From positions 62,001 through 126,000 of the forward strand of contig JBBRYN010000001.1 in NCBI GenBank assembly GCA_038237645.1: a stretch of DNA of 64,000 nucleotides, written 5' to 3'. This DNA is from QHCA01 sp038237645. Lineage in GTDB: Bacteria > Actinomycetota > Actinomycetes > Mycobacteriales > QHCA01. Shown here piece after piece: positions 17,045 to 25,643 of this stretch; positions within the stretch are counted from its first letter, which is position 1, and the number at the start of each line of letters is the position of its first letter. The translations under genes were made by a program, and so were the position numbers. Below the pieces are notes generated by a model that did not search any database, was not told the origin of the DNA, and worked only from the letters and a program-made list of their open reading frames with translations.

Positions 17045-17100
17045 CGAAGCGTGCACCCGAGTATCGGTCATGCCCATCCTCGGCCCGGCACTACGCTTCG
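17045..17100. promoter_or_regulatory. metF/crtE intergenic region with 8-bp inverted repeat and metF -10
   Basis: CGAAGCGT at 17045-17052 and its exact complement ACGCTTCG at 17093-17100 flank a 40-base centre in the divergent space. TACGCT (17092-17097) overlaps the right arm and ends 8 bases before the metF ATG, so it is a candidate -10. Whether the arms are an operator is inference. Confidence 0.35.
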
Positions 17101-17105
17101 GATCC

Positions 17106-18020
17106 ATGGCACTCGGATCGGCATCGACGCTGCCCAGGACCGCCGCGATCAGCGACCTGCTGGCCGCCGGCGGGCGCTCGGTGTCCTTCGAGTTCTTTCC
17201 CCCCAAGACCGACCAGGGGGAGCGGCAGCTCTGGCAGACGCTGCGCGACCTCGAACGCCTGCAGCCGACCTTCGTCTCCGTGACGTACGGCGCCGGTGGC
17301 GGCACCCGGGACCGTACGGTCGGCATCACCGAGCGCATCGCGACGGACACGACGCTGACCCCGGTGGCGCACCTTACGGCCGTCAACCACTCGGTGGCGG
17401 AGCTCCGCCGGATCATCGGCCTCTACGCGTCCGTGGGCGTGCGCAACGTGCTCGCCCTGCGCGGCGACCCGCCGGGCGACCCGCAGGCCGAGTGGCTGGC
17501 ACACCCGGAGGGGCTCGCCTACGCCGAGGATCTCGTCCGGCTGATCCGCCACTCCGGCGACTTCTGCGTCGGGGTGGCGGCCTTCCCGGAGAAGCACCCG
17601 CGCTCGCCCGACCTCGACTCCGACATCCGCTACTTCGTGCAGAAGTGCCGTGCCGGCGCCGACTACGCGATCACCCAGATGTTCTTCCGGGCCGACGACT
17701 ACCTGCGGCTGCGCGACCGGGTGGCGGCCGCCGGCTGCGACATCGCGATCCTGCCCGGCATCATGCCGGTCACCAACGTGCAGCAGATCGAGCGCTTTGC
17801 CGTCCTCACCGGGGCCGAGTTCCCCGCCGATCTCGCGCAGCGACTGCACGCGGTGGAGGACGACCCGGAGGCGGTGCGGGCGATCGGTGTCGAGGTGGCC
17901 ACCGACCTGTGCCGGACACTGCTGGAGGAGGGCGCGCCGGGCCTGCACTTCATCACCCTCAACCGGTCGACGGCCACTCGCGAGATCTGGGCGCGGCTCG
18001 CACTGTCCGACCGCGACTAG
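17106..18020 (+). CDS. metF: methylenetetrahydrofolate reductase
   Basis: FAD-dependent reduction of 5,10-methylene-THF to 5-methyl-THF for methionine synthesis. 304 residues, usual bacterial length. Motifs: SFEFFPPKT, FVSVTYGAGGG, LRGDPPGD, DFCVGVAAFPEKHP, DYAITQMFF, LPGIMPVTN and GLHFITLNRS. ATG at 17106 gives the family N-terminus; a start at 17070 is in frame but would overlap the proposed promoter. Confidence 0.92.
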   Translation: MALGSASTLPRTAAISDLLAAGGRSVSFEFFPPKTDQGERQLWQTLRDLERLQPTFVSVTYGAGGGTRDRTVGITERIATDTTLTPVAHLTAVNHSVAELRRIIGLYASVGVRNVLALRGDPPGDPQAEWLAHPEGLAYAEDLVRLIRHSGDFCVGVAAFPEKHPRSPDLDSDIRYFVQKCRAGADYAITQMFFRADDYLRLRDRVAAAGCDIAILPGIMPVTNVQQIERFAVLTGAEFPADLAQRLHAVEDDPEAVRAIGVEVATDLCRTLLEEGAPGLHFITLNRSTATREIWARLALSDRD

Positions 18021-18024
18021 CGGC

Positions 18025-18693
18025 ATGCGCGTGCTGCCCGACCGGGACGGCTACTTCACGCTGTGGTCCGGGCTGCACGGCGGGTACGACCCCCGCGCGG
18101 CGTTCTGGCCGCGGACCTGGCTGACAGTTTCCTACTACTGTGCCCGGCCGCTGGCCCGGCTCGGTGTCGCGCCCCACGTGTTGACCGCGGCCGGCGGGCT
18201 GACCAGCGGGGCGGTGGCCGGGGTGGCCTGGCTCGGCGGCCGCTGGGCGCTGCTCGCTGTCATTGTCGTGCTTGCCTCGGGGCTGACCGACAGTCTCGAC
18301 GGCGCCGTAGCGGCGCTGACCGGCCGGGCTACGGCGTTCGGCTACGTCCTGGACTCCCTCGTCGACCGGCTCTCCGACGGCTCCTACCTGCTCGCGCTGT
18401 GGCTGGTCGGCGCGCCGGCCTGGCTCTGCGTGCTCGGCGGGGTGGTCACCATGTTGCAGGAGTATCTGCGTGCGCGGGCCGGCAACGCGGGCATGGCCGA
18501 GATCGGCGTCGTGACCGTTGCCGAGCGGCCCACCCGGGTGATCATCACCGCCGTCACCCTGTGCGCGGCCGGGTTGCTCCCGCGCCACGCCGGTGCAGCC
18601 GCTGCTGCCGGTGCGGCCGCCTGGCTGGTCGCCGGCACGATGGGCTTCGGCCAGCTGGCCGTGGCGGTGCGGCGTAGCCTCACCGGCGGGTGA
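18025..18693 (+). CDS. CDP-alcohol phosphatidyltransferase-like membrane protein
   Basis: 222 residues with about five membrane helices. The CDP-alcohol phosphotransferase motif is recognisable as DSLDGAVAALTGRATAFGYV followed by LDSLVD, giving the D-x2-D-G-x2-A...G-x3-D-x3-D pattern, but the Arg normally following the conserved Ala is Ala here. The family makes phospholipid head-group linkages such as phosphatidylinositol phosphate. It starts 4 bases after metF. The product alcohol cannot be inferred. Confidence 0.72.
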   Translation: MRVLPDRDGYFTLWSGLHGGYDPRAAFWPRTWLTVSYYCARPLARLGVAPHVLTAAGGLTSGAVAGVAWLGGRWALLAVIVVLASGLTDSLDGAVAALTGRATAFGYVLDSLVDRLSDGSYLLALWLVGAPAWLCVLGGVVTMLQEYLRARAGNAGMAEIGVVTVAERPTRVIITAVTLCAAGLLPRHAGAAAAAGAAAWLVAGTMGFGQLAVAVRRSLTGG

Positions 18694-18752
18694 GGGGTGC
18701 CTATCGCTGACGAGTCTGGGTCGGCTGACCTGCGGACCTGCTGAAGGGTGGC

Positions 18753-19133
18753 TCACTGGTGCCGGTCCTCGATGACCAGCAGCCGGGCGCCAGCCTCGTT
18801 TTCGATGATGGTGCGGCGGGCGCGGTAGCTGCCGGGATGACGCGACAGGTGTTCTGGACTGGGAATGGCGACGGCCCGGACCTCTTGGCGGCGCAAAGCA
18901 TCCATCAGCGCGCAGAAGGCCGACCGTTCTGGATGGTCGTGAGACGGGTCGTACAGATCCGTGAAGACGTGCCCCAGCGTCAGGCCTTCCCGCTCGGCGT
19001 ACGAGTGGATTTCGGCTGCGAGCAGAGCACGCGTGTCCGGTGGATCGGCTGCCCATACCCGGAAGTAGCCGAGGATCAGCGGCCGTAGCCGACCGAAACC
19101 AGCGTCGTCGATTACGAAATCGGGCACCGTCAT
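18753..19133 (-). CDS. resolvase-like domain protein lacking catalytic Ser and DNA-binding domain
   Basis: 126 residues resembling the N-terminal catalytic domain of serine recombinases: ILGYFRV, AEIHSYAEREGLTLGHVFTDL, RSAFCALMDALRRQEVRAVAIPSPEHLS. The serine that should follow the Y-x-R-V strand is replaced by Trp (GYFRVWA), and there is no C-terminal helix-turn-helix, so recombinase activity is unlikely. Similar short proteins occur in actinobacteria beside XRE/TPR regulators, as here. Start ATG at 19133 (MTVPDF); longer in-frame starts exist but run into the neighbouring promoter region. Confidence 0.6.
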   Translation of the reverse strand: MTVPDFVIDDAGFGRLRPLILGYFRVWAADPPDTRALLAAEIHSYAEREGLTLGHVFTDLYDPSHDHPERSAFCALMDALRRQEVRAVAIPSPEHLSRHPGSYRARRTIIENEAGARLLVIEDRHQ

Positions 19134-19305
19134 GGCGATGACGATCCGGTGACGTCCCGTGACCGGTCGAGGGCCGTTCGTGGGCGGCTTGCGGACCCAT
19201 CCGGGACCGGCCCCGGTCCCCAGTAGGACCAATGCTCGAGGCGCTTGCTCTTTGGATCCTGGGAGGTCAGCGTCAGACTGGACGTGTCGAAAGGAGTTGC
19301 GCACC
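19134..19305. promoter_or_regulatory. divergent promoter region and RBS of the XRE/TPR gene
   Basis: 172 bases between the resolvase-like gene and the regulator. AAGGAG at 19291-19296 is a clear Shine-Dalgarno sequence 9 bases before the ATG at 19306. I see no confident -35/-10 pair. Confidence 0.4.
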
Positions 19306-20619
19306 ATGGCAGGTCGGGCTGCGACACCTCGCACGGTCCTGGAGCAGATGCTCTGGAAGCAGGACAGGACCTACGAGGAGTTGGCCTGCGACTTCGACGG
19401 GTTGGCACGCCAGATGGGCGAGCGGGCAACGATGAGCGCTCGGCACCTTCGGCGGCTGGCGTCGGGGCAGCGGTCGGGCACGACGCCCGTGACCCGCCGA
19501 GTCCTTCAACAGATGTTCGGCCTGCCCACCGGTGAGCTTCTTCAGTCGTTAGCCGATGGGCACGGCACTGTCACCTCAACGCCGGCCGAGGGGATCCTGG
19601 CCGACCCGAGCGAGCGAGAGTTGGTTGCCATGGCGGCGCAGCGCGCCCGCAAATTCACCCTGTCCACCAAGGCGACCGCGAGTGCTGAGTCCGTGGAGCA
19701 GGTCTATGACGATGTTCGGCGGCTGGCTGTCGCCTACCCTCGACACCCGCTGTCGGAAGTCCTCGCCACTCTCGTCCAGGTGCAGGACAGCACGTATGAA
19801 CTGCTCGAACATCGGCAACGGCCGCAGCAGGCGCGCGATCTGTACCTTCTTGCCGGGGTGGTGGGAGGCATGCTCGCCAAGGCCTCCCACGACCTGGCCG
19901 ATCCATATGCCGCTATGACCCAGGCCCGCGCAGCATTCCTGTGTGCGGACAACGCTGATCATGATGGTCTCCGCGCATGGTTGCGAGGCCTCCAGGCTCT
20001 CATCGCTTACTGGGCCGGTCGTCCAGCCGAGTCGGTCCGGTATGCCCAGTCGGGCGCCGAATACGTGGCCGAAGGGTATGGATCGGCCGGGGTGTGGTTG
20101 TCCTTGAGCCAAGCCCGTGGACTCGCCTCGCTCGGCGACCGGGAGGGCACCATGCATGCGATCCGTCAGGCGGAGGACGGCTGGGAAATGTTCCAGCCAG
20201 ATCAACTTGATGAGTTCGGTGGTATCTGCACATTCACTCGGTCGCGTCAGATCTACTACGCCGCGGACGCGCTCAGCTGGCTTCCCGATGAAGCCGTCCG
20301 TGCGGAGAACTACTCGGTCGAGGCCGTGCAGGCGTACAGCGACACTGACTCATCCGAGTGGGCGTTTGGCGATCAAGCCGGCTCGCACACGAACCTGGCC
20401 ATCGCCCAGATTGCTCGCGGGGAGCTGGACGGTGCCTATGAAGCCCTCGACCCGGTGCTTGGTCTCCCGCCGGGGCGACGGATCAATGGGATCATCCACT
20501 CCCTGCGGCGGGTGAACGACGCGCTGCGGCGATCGACGTCCGACGCGGACCGGGTTGTTGAGTTGCAGGAGGGAATCGAGGCATTCACTCGCACCCCGGT
20601 CGCGGCTCACCTGCGGTGA
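19306..20619 (+). CDS. XRE-family regulator with C-terminal TPR-like region
   Basis: 437 residues. Residues about 8-75 contain a helix-turn-helix-like segment (LEQMLWKQDRTYEELACDF ... ATMSARHLRRLASGQR). The rest is alpha-helical with Ala-rich degenerate tetratricopeptide repeats (DPYAAMTQARAAFLCADNA, GLQALIAYWAGRPAESVRYAQ, HTNLAIAQIARGELDGAYEAL). This layout is common in Streptomyces XRE/TPR regulators. Base composition at third positions is slightly lower in GC than the flanking genes. It overlaps the GNAT gene by GTGA and is divergent from the resolvase-like gene, forming a small accessory-looking unit. Confidence 0.72.
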   Translation: MAGRAATPRTVLEQMLWKQDRTYEELACDFDGLARQMGERATMSARHLRRLASGQRSGTTPVTRRVLQQMFGLPTGELLQSLADGHGTVTSTPAEGILADPSERELVAMAAQRARKFTLSTKATASAESVEQVYDDVRRLAVAYPRHPLSEVLATLVQVQDSTYELLEHRQRPQQARDLYLLAGVVGGMLAKASHDLADPYAAMTQARAAFLCADNADHDGLRAWLRGLQALIAYWAGRPAESVRYAQSGAEYVAEGYGSAGVWLSLSQARGLASLGDREGTMHAIRQAEDGWEMFQPDQLDEFGGICTFTRSRQIYYAADALSWLPDEAVRAENYSVEAVQAYSDTDSSEWAFGDQAGSHTNLAIAQIARGELDGAYEALDPVLGLPPGRRINGIIHSLRRVNDALRRSTSDADRVVELQEGIEAFTRTPVAAHLR

Positions 20620-21239
20620 GCAGATGGGTTCGCACCCCGGTTCAAGTCCCCGGCCACCACGTCGTCCTGCGCGACTTCCGGCCCGACGATGTGGACGCTG
20701 CCCTTGCCGTGGTGGGCGACGACCGGGTAACACGATCGCTGTCCTTCGACAGCCGTGATCGAGATCAGGCAGCGGCCATGATCACCGGCGTGATTGACCG
20801 CGCGAGCCGGGACCCTCGTATCGAGTACTACCTGGCAATCACGCTCACTCAGACGGACGAGGCCATCGGTTTCGCCCGGCTGGGCCTCGACGGAGTTCAA
20901 GCGGCAAAGCTCGGCTACGCGATAGCCGCTGATCTCTGGGGCCGTGGGTACGCCACCGATGCCGCACGCACTATCGTCAGCTTCGGATTCCACGACCTCG
21001 GCCTGCATCGGATCAGCGCCGCAATCGGCCCCGACAACGCGCACTCGATCGCCTTGATTGAGCGGCTCGGTTTTGCGTACGAGGGCCGCATCCGGCACCA
21101 CGTCTTGACCAATGGAGTGTGGCGCGACAGCTTGCTGTACTCCGTTCTCGCCGAAGAGTGGGTCGTCGCCCAGTCGGGTCCGGCCGCCCCGGCCGGACCG
21201 GTGCTCAGCGCAGTGCCTCCGGCTGCCTCTGAGGGGTGA
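20616..21239 (+). CDS. GNAT N-acetyltransferase (RimJ/RimL-like)
   Basis: 207 residues. Core motifs: HVVLRDFRPDDVDAALAVVGD at the start, then LGYAIAADLWGRGYATDAARTIVSFGF (acetyl-CoA pyrophosphate loop) and LHRISAAIGPDNAHSIALIERLGFAYEG, which are typical of protein or aminoglycoside-like GNATs of the acetyltransf_3 group. The substrate is unknown. GTG start overlaps the XRE/TPR stop, and its own stop overlaps the polymerase start, so three genes are translationally coupled. Confidence 0.82.
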   Translation: MSRWVRTPVQVPGHHVVLRDFRPDDVDAALAVVGDDRVTRSLSFDSRDRDQAAAMITGVIDRASRDPRIEYYLAITLTQTDEAIGFARLGLDGVQAAKLGYAIAADLWGRGYATDAARTIVSFGFHDLGLHRISAAIGPDNAHSIALIERLGFAYEGRIRHHVLTNGVWRDSLLYSVLAEEWVVAQSGPAAPAGPVLSAVPPAASEG

Positions 21240-22936
21240 TCGTCGCCGGCGAGTTGTCCGCTGCCGGCGTGGCCGGTGAGCCGCTGGCGATCGTCGTCGT
21301 GCCGGGTGTCGGCCTGGCACTGGCCTGGGCCGGCGGCGAGCTGCAGGTGCCGACGCCCGAGCCGGCAACCGTCGTGCGCGATCTGGCGTCCCTGGATCCC
21401 CGGTGGACGTGGTGGTCGGCGCGGGCGACGGCGGCCACGCTGGTCGAGGCCGGAGTACGCCCGCGGATCTGCTGGGACCTCGGCGCGGTCGGACGGCTGC
21501 TGCACGGGCTGCGCCGCGACGACCCAGCGGCCGTGTGGGCCGCCGAGCACGGCCTGCCCGAGCCGCCGCTGCCCGCTGCGGCCCCCGACCTCTTCGACCT
21601 GGACGCTGGATCGGGTGGGCCGGTACGCGGCGACGGTCAGCTCAGCCGGGAGTGGCTGGCCGGAAGCTGGGCGAGCGGCCTCGACTCGGCGCAGCGCTGG
21701 GCCAGGCTGGCGATGGCGGTCCAGGGTCGCCAGGAGGCGGCACTGCACGCCTTGCCTGATTTCCGGCCGGGGCCCCGGCAGCCGCCACTGGCCTGGTTGA
21801 CCGCGTGCGCTGAATCGGCAGTGGCACTGTTGGCGGTGGAGCTCTCCCACGACGGGCTGCCGCTCGACCGGACGGTTTTCGCCGGGCTGCTGCGAGCCGC
21901 CATCGGCGAGCGGCCGGCGGATGCCGCTGAGCGGGCTGCCGGTCAGAGCGCCCGCGACGCGCTGGTGCTGCGGCACTTCGCCGGGCCGCCGGTCGACCTG
22001 CGCAACCCGCTGCAGGTGCGGGAGATGCTCGGCCGGGCCGGCTTCGACGTTCCGGACACCCGGTCCTGGCGCCTGCAGCCGCACGCCGCCACCAACCCGG
22101 GGATCGCGGCCCTGCTCGCCTGGCGCAAGGCCGAGCGAATTGCCACGACGTACGGCTGGCGCTGGCTGTCCCGGCACGTCGGCGAGGACGGGCGGCTGCG
22201 CGGGGGGTGGAACGCGGCCGACGGGGGATCCGGCCGGATGACGGCGGCGGCCGGGCTGCACAATCTGCCGGCGGTGCTGAGGACGGCCGTCCGTGCCGAG
22301 CCCGGCAAGATCCTGGTACGCGCCGACCTGGGCCAGGTGGAGCCGCGGGTGCTCGCGGCCGTCTCCGGCGACGCCGGGCTGGCACAGGCCGCCGGCGCGG
22401 ACGACATGTACGCACCGGTGGCAGCAGCGCTCGGCTGCGACCGGCCGACGGCCAAGGTCGCCGTGCTCGCCGCGATGTACGGCCAGACCTCGGGGGTCGC
22501 CGGCGCGGCGCTGCGCGACATGGACCGCGCCTACCCGCGGGCCATGGCCTACCTGCGAGCGGCAGAGGAGTCCGGGCGGCGGGGCCGGGACGTGCGCACC
22601 TACGGTGGCCGGCTGATCCCCCTGGCGCTGCCCGGGCCGGACGCCGCACCCGGCTACGGCCGCTACGCCCGCAACGCCGTCGTGCAGGGGGCGGCGGCTG
22701 AGCTGTTCAAGGCCTGGACGGCGACCGTCCGGGACGGTCTGCGAGTGATCGGCGGGGAGATCGTGCTGTGCCTGCATGACGAACTGCTGCTGCAGGTGCC
22801 ACGGCGACAGGCCGGCGCCACCAGGGAACTGCTCTCCGCAAGTCTGGACAGCACGACTCGCTGGTGGGCCGCCGGCAGCCCGGTGCGTTTCGTCGTCGAG
22901 GTGAGCTTCGGCGCCAGTTGGGCCGACGCCCACTGA
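21236..22936 (+). CDS. bifunctional 3'-5' exonuclease/family A DNA polymerase-like protein
   Basis: 566 residues, the size of the actinobacterial PolA-like family lacking the 5' nuclease domain. The N-terminal third is a degenerate exonuclease-like region. Polymerase motifs are present: motif A VRADLGQVEPRVLAAVSGD, motif B KVAVLAAMYGQTSGVAG, and motif C CLHDELLLQVP with the His-Asp-Glu triad. It is distinct from housekeeping PolA, which is not in this window. Family function is not well established; repair is plausible. GTG at 21236 overlaps the GNAT stop. Confidence 0.85.
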   Translation: MIVAGELSAAGVAGEPLAIVVVPGVGLALAWAGGELQVPTPEPATVVRDLASLDPRWTWWSARATAATLVEAGVRPRICWDLGAVGRLLHGLRRDDPAAVWAAEHGLPEPPLPAAAPDLFDLDAGSGGPVRGDGQLSREWLAGSWASGLDSAQRWARLAMAVQGRQEAALHALPDFRPGPRQPPLAWLTACAESAVALLAVELSHDGLPLDRTVFAGLLRAAIGERPADAAERAAGQSARDALVLRHFAGPPVDLRNPLQVREMLGRAGFDVPDTRSWRLQPHAATNPGIAALLAWRKAERIATTYGWRWLSRHVGEDGRLRGGWNAADGGSGRMTAAAGLHNLPAVLRTAVRAEPGKILVRADLGQVEPRVLAAVSGDAGLAQAAGADDMYAPVAAALGCDRPTAKVAVLAAMYGQTSGVAGAALRDMDRAYPRAMAYLRAAEESGRRGRDVRTYGGRLIPLALPGPDAAPGYGRYARNAVVQGAAAELFKAWTATVRDGLRVIGGEIVLCLHDELLLQVPRRQAGATRELLSASLDSTTRWWAAGSPVRFVVEVSFGASWADAH

Positions 22937-22954
22937 TTGTTATTTCACTACCTT

Positions 22955-23002
22955 GCCAGTGCCGGACGACAGTATTCCGGCACAGGTTTCCGGCACACTG
23001 GC
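22955..23002. terminator. bidirectional stem-loop between convergent genes
   Basis: GCCAGTGCCGG at 22955-22965 pairs with CCGGCACACTGGC at 22990-23002 with a two-base bulge. It sits in the 89-base gap between the polymerase-like gene and the convergent crtD-like gene. There is no long T tract, as is usual for actinobacterial terminators. Confidence 0.55.
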
Positions 23003-23025
23003 CTCCGGCAGAAAGGTCAGCCGGT

Positions 23026-24537
23026 TCACGCGGGGCCGATCAGGCCCGCGGTGATCTGCGCCGAGAGCAGCACCAGCGGCAGCCCGCCGCCGGGATGCGC
23101 CGAGCCGCCGACCAGGAACAGCCCCGGCAGCGGGGCGCGGTTGGCCGGCCGCAGGAAGGCGGCCCGCGGGCCGTTGGACGACGTCCCGTAGATCGCCCCG
23201 CCCACCGACCGGGTCTCGCGCTGCAGGTCGGCGGGAGTGCGGACCTCGGTGAACATCAGCCGGTCGCGCACGTCGTGACCGCGGTCGGCCAGCACCTCCA
23301 ACAGCCGCGCGGCGTAGGACTCCGCCCGGCCCGGCGCCGTCCAGTCGATCGCGCCGACGATCCCGTGAGCCCCCGAGTCGGTGCCGGCGTAGTGCCGTGC
23401 TGCATTGACCAGCACGAACCATGCCTCGTGCCCGTCCGGCGCAGCGGCCGGATCGTCCGGCACGCTGACGTACAGGGTCGGGTCGTCCACCGGTCGCGCA
23501 GCTGCGCCGAAAACGGCGTCGAACTCGGCGTCGTAGTCGACCGGAAAGAAGACGTTGTGGTGCGCCAGCCCGCGCGTACGTCCCCGTACCCCCAACAGCA
23601 GGACGAACGCCGACAGCGAGGGAGTGGCCCGGCGCAGCCGTCGCGCTGCACGGGGCAGGTCCACCAGGCTGCCGTAGACATGTGCCGCGTCGACGTCTGT
23701 GACGACGACGTCGGCCGGCAGCCGGCCGCCGCCGGCGAGCACCACGGCACTGGGCCGCCCGGCGGCGTGCTCGATAGCGGTGACATCTGCCGACGTGCGC
23801 AGCGTCGCCCCCGCCTCGATGCAGCGGGCCTGCAGCGCGCCGACGATCCGGCGCAGGCCGCCGCGGACATACCAGCCGCCGAAGGCCAGCTCGGCATAAG
23901 GGACGGCGGCCAGTGCCGCCGGCGCGCGCCGCGGGTCGGAACCGGTGTAGGTGGCGTAGCGCTCCAACAGCATCCGCAGCCGCGGATCGCGCAGGTGGGA
24001 CCGCCCGAGACTGCGCAGCGTCCGCCATGGCGCGATCGCCAGCAGGTCGCGCACGTGCCGGCTCTGGCGGAGCAGCGCCGGCAGGCCGGCCACCGGTGCG
24101 GACAGGAACGGCCCCGACGCCGCGGCCCAGATCCGCTCAGCCCGGCGCCAGAGCCGGTCCCAGTCCGCGCCGGCCGAGCCGCCGAGGGTGGCCTCGATCC
24201 GTTGGCAGAACATCTCGTGGTCGGAGCAGGAGTCCAGCATCGTGCCGTCAGCGAAGCGATATCTGGCCACCGGATCCAGCGGTACGAGGTCGAGCACCGA
24301 CTCCAGCGGGTCACCAGTGACATTGAACAGGTCGCCCAGCACCTGCGGGAGGGTCAGCAGCGACGGGCCGGTGTCGAAGCGGAACTGCCCGGCCGGCGTC
24401 CCGGTGACGAACTCGCCGAGCTTTCCGCCGAGCGCCGTCGACTGCTCGCACACGGTCACGGTATGGCCCAGCGCCGCCAGCCGAGCCGCCGCCGCCAGGC
24501 CGCCCACGCCGCCACCCACGACGACGATCCGGCTCAT
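23026..24537 (-). CDS. CrtI/CrtD-family carotenoid desaturase
   Basis: 503 residues. N-terminal IVVVGGGVGGLAAAARLAALG FAD motif, ALGGKLGEF, DTGPSLLTLPQVLGDLF, WYVRGGLRRIVGALQAR, and C-terminal LFLVGGSAHPGGGLPLVLLSAQI. This is the CrtI superfamily but distinct from the crtI at 14387-15898. Operon order with a glycosyltransferase and a CruF-like hydratase suggests a CrtD-type C-3',4' desaturase; an oxidase role is an alternative. It overlaps the glycosyltransferase stop by ATGA. Confidence 0.78.
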   Translation of the reverse strand: MSRIVVVGGGVGGLAAAARLAALGHTVTVCEQSTALGGKLGEFVTGTPAGQFRFDTGPSLLTLPQVLGDLFNVTGDPLESVLDLVPLDPVARYRFADGTMLDSCSDHEMFCQRIEATLGGSAGADWDRLWRRAERIWAAASGPFLSAPVAGLPALLRQSRHVRDLLAIAPWRTLRSLGRSHLRDPRLRMLLERYATYTGSDPRRAPAALAAVPYAELAFGGWYVRGGLRRIVGALQARCIEAGATLRTSADVTAIEHAAGRPSAVVLAGGGRLPADVVVTDVDAAHVYGSLVDLPRAARRLRRATPSLSAFVLLLGVRGRTRGLAHHNVFFPVDYDAEFDAVFGAAARPVDDPTLYVSVPDDPAAAPDGHEAWFVLVNAARHYAGTDSGAHGIVGAIDWTAPGRAESYAARLLEVLADRGHDVRDRLMFTEVRTPADLQRETRSVGGAIYGTSSNGPRAAFLRPANRAPLPGLFLVGGSAHPGGGLPLVLLSAQITAGLIGPA

Positions 24538-25643
24538 GGCACGGGCCGTCCCTTCCAGACCAGCTCACCCCGTCGCCGGGCCAGGACCGACCGCGCGGTC
24601 AGCCAGCCGAACAACAACACCGACACCGGATGGGCGCAGGCGTCGGGCCACACCCGTCCGCCGGTGCGCCGGGCGGTGATAGCTCGGCCAGCCACACCGG
24701 CGAGGTAACCGACCAGGCCGGCCCGCGACCCGCGCAGGGCGGCCAGCGGCGGCAGCACGTACACCGCGGTGAGAGCCGCGGCGACCGTGACCGCGCCGCC
24801 GCGCGAACCGAATGCCGCCCACAGCGACTTGGCGTAGCCGGCCGACAGATCGGCCCAGTTCTCATACATCGTGCAGCTCGCCAGCCACGTGCCGTCGACG
24901 ACACCGCCCACGCCACCGGTGGCCTTGACCGCCCGGAGCAGCGCCACGTCCTCGACCACCGCCGCCCGGACGGCGGCATGGCCGCCGGCCCGGTCGTAGG
25001 CCGTCCGCCGGACGGCGAGGAACTGGCCGTTGGCCGCGGCCAACGACGGTCGCGGCGACCGCTCGGCCAGCCGGAGCGGGAGGAAGGACAGCCACGACCA
25101 TTGCAGCAGCGGCTGCACCAGTAGCGGGGCCGGCCCGGAGGCGACCTGCCGGGGGTACGGGGAGATCAGATCGAGGCCGGTGCGCTGCAGCAGGTCGACG
25201 GCGGCCGAGACCGCGTGCGGTGAGAGCACCACGTCGGCATCGACGAACACCAGGACGGCGGCGGCCGGATCCGCGGCATCGGCAAGCTGCTGGCAGGCGT
25301 GCGGCTTGCCCAGCCAGCCGACCGGCGGCTCCCGCCCGGTGAGCAGTCTGGCGTCGCGGGTGATCGATCCGCGGGTCAGGGCGCCGCGGATCGCATCCGT
25401 GGTCCCGTCGGTGGAGCCGTCGTCGAGCACGACGATCTCCATCCGGTCGCCGGCCGTCTGCTGCAGCAGGGCGGCCAGGCACGGGCCCACCCGGTGCGCC
25501 TCGTCACGTACCGGCAACAGCACCGAGACCTTGACCCCGGGCGGCGGTGGCCGTGCCGACGGGCGGCGGAGCAAGGCGGCGTTGACCGCGGCATGCGCGG
25601 CGGCGCCTGCCGCAACGACGGCACACCACCGGACCGGCCTCAC
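24534..25643 (-). CDS. family 2 glycosyltransferase, carotenoid-associated (CruG-like)
   Basis: 369 residues. GT-A domain with VSVLLPVRDEAHRVGPCLAALL, IVVLDDGSTDGTTDAI, VFVDADVVL (DxD-type metal site) and ANGQFLAVRRTAYDRAGGH, then C-terminal hydrophobic helices that anchor it to the membrane. In cyanobacteria CruG glycosylates the 2'-OH of carotenoids made by CruF, and the CruF-GT-desaturase arrangement here parallels that. The sugar donor is unknown. GTG at 25643 overlaps the cruF-like stop (GTGA). Confidence 0.75.
   Translation of the reverse strand: MRPVRWCAVVAAGAAAHAAVNAALLRRPSARPPPPGVKVSVLLPVRDEAHRVGPCLAALLQQTAGDRMEIVVLDDGSTDGTTDAIRGALTRGSITRDARLLTGREPPVGWLGKPHACQQLADAADPAAAVLVFVDADVVLSPHAVSAAVDLLQRTGLDLISPYPRQVASGPAPLLVQPLLQWSWLSFLPLRLAERSPRPSLAAANGQFLAVRRTAYDRAGGHAAVRAAVVEDVALLRAVKATGGVGGVVDGTWLASCTMYENWADLSAGYAKSLWAAFGSRGGAVTVAAALTAVYVLPPLAALRGSRAGLVGYLAGVAGRAITARRTGGRVWPDACAHPVSVLLFGWLTARSVLARRRGELVWKGRPVP

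Noticed and set aside
20627..20662. String GGTTCAAGTCCCCGGCCACCA resembling a tRNA T-loop and 3' end, possibly an attachment site.
   Set aside because: The T-stem does not pair and no upstream tRNA arms exist. The bases encode the conserved start of the GNAT protein.
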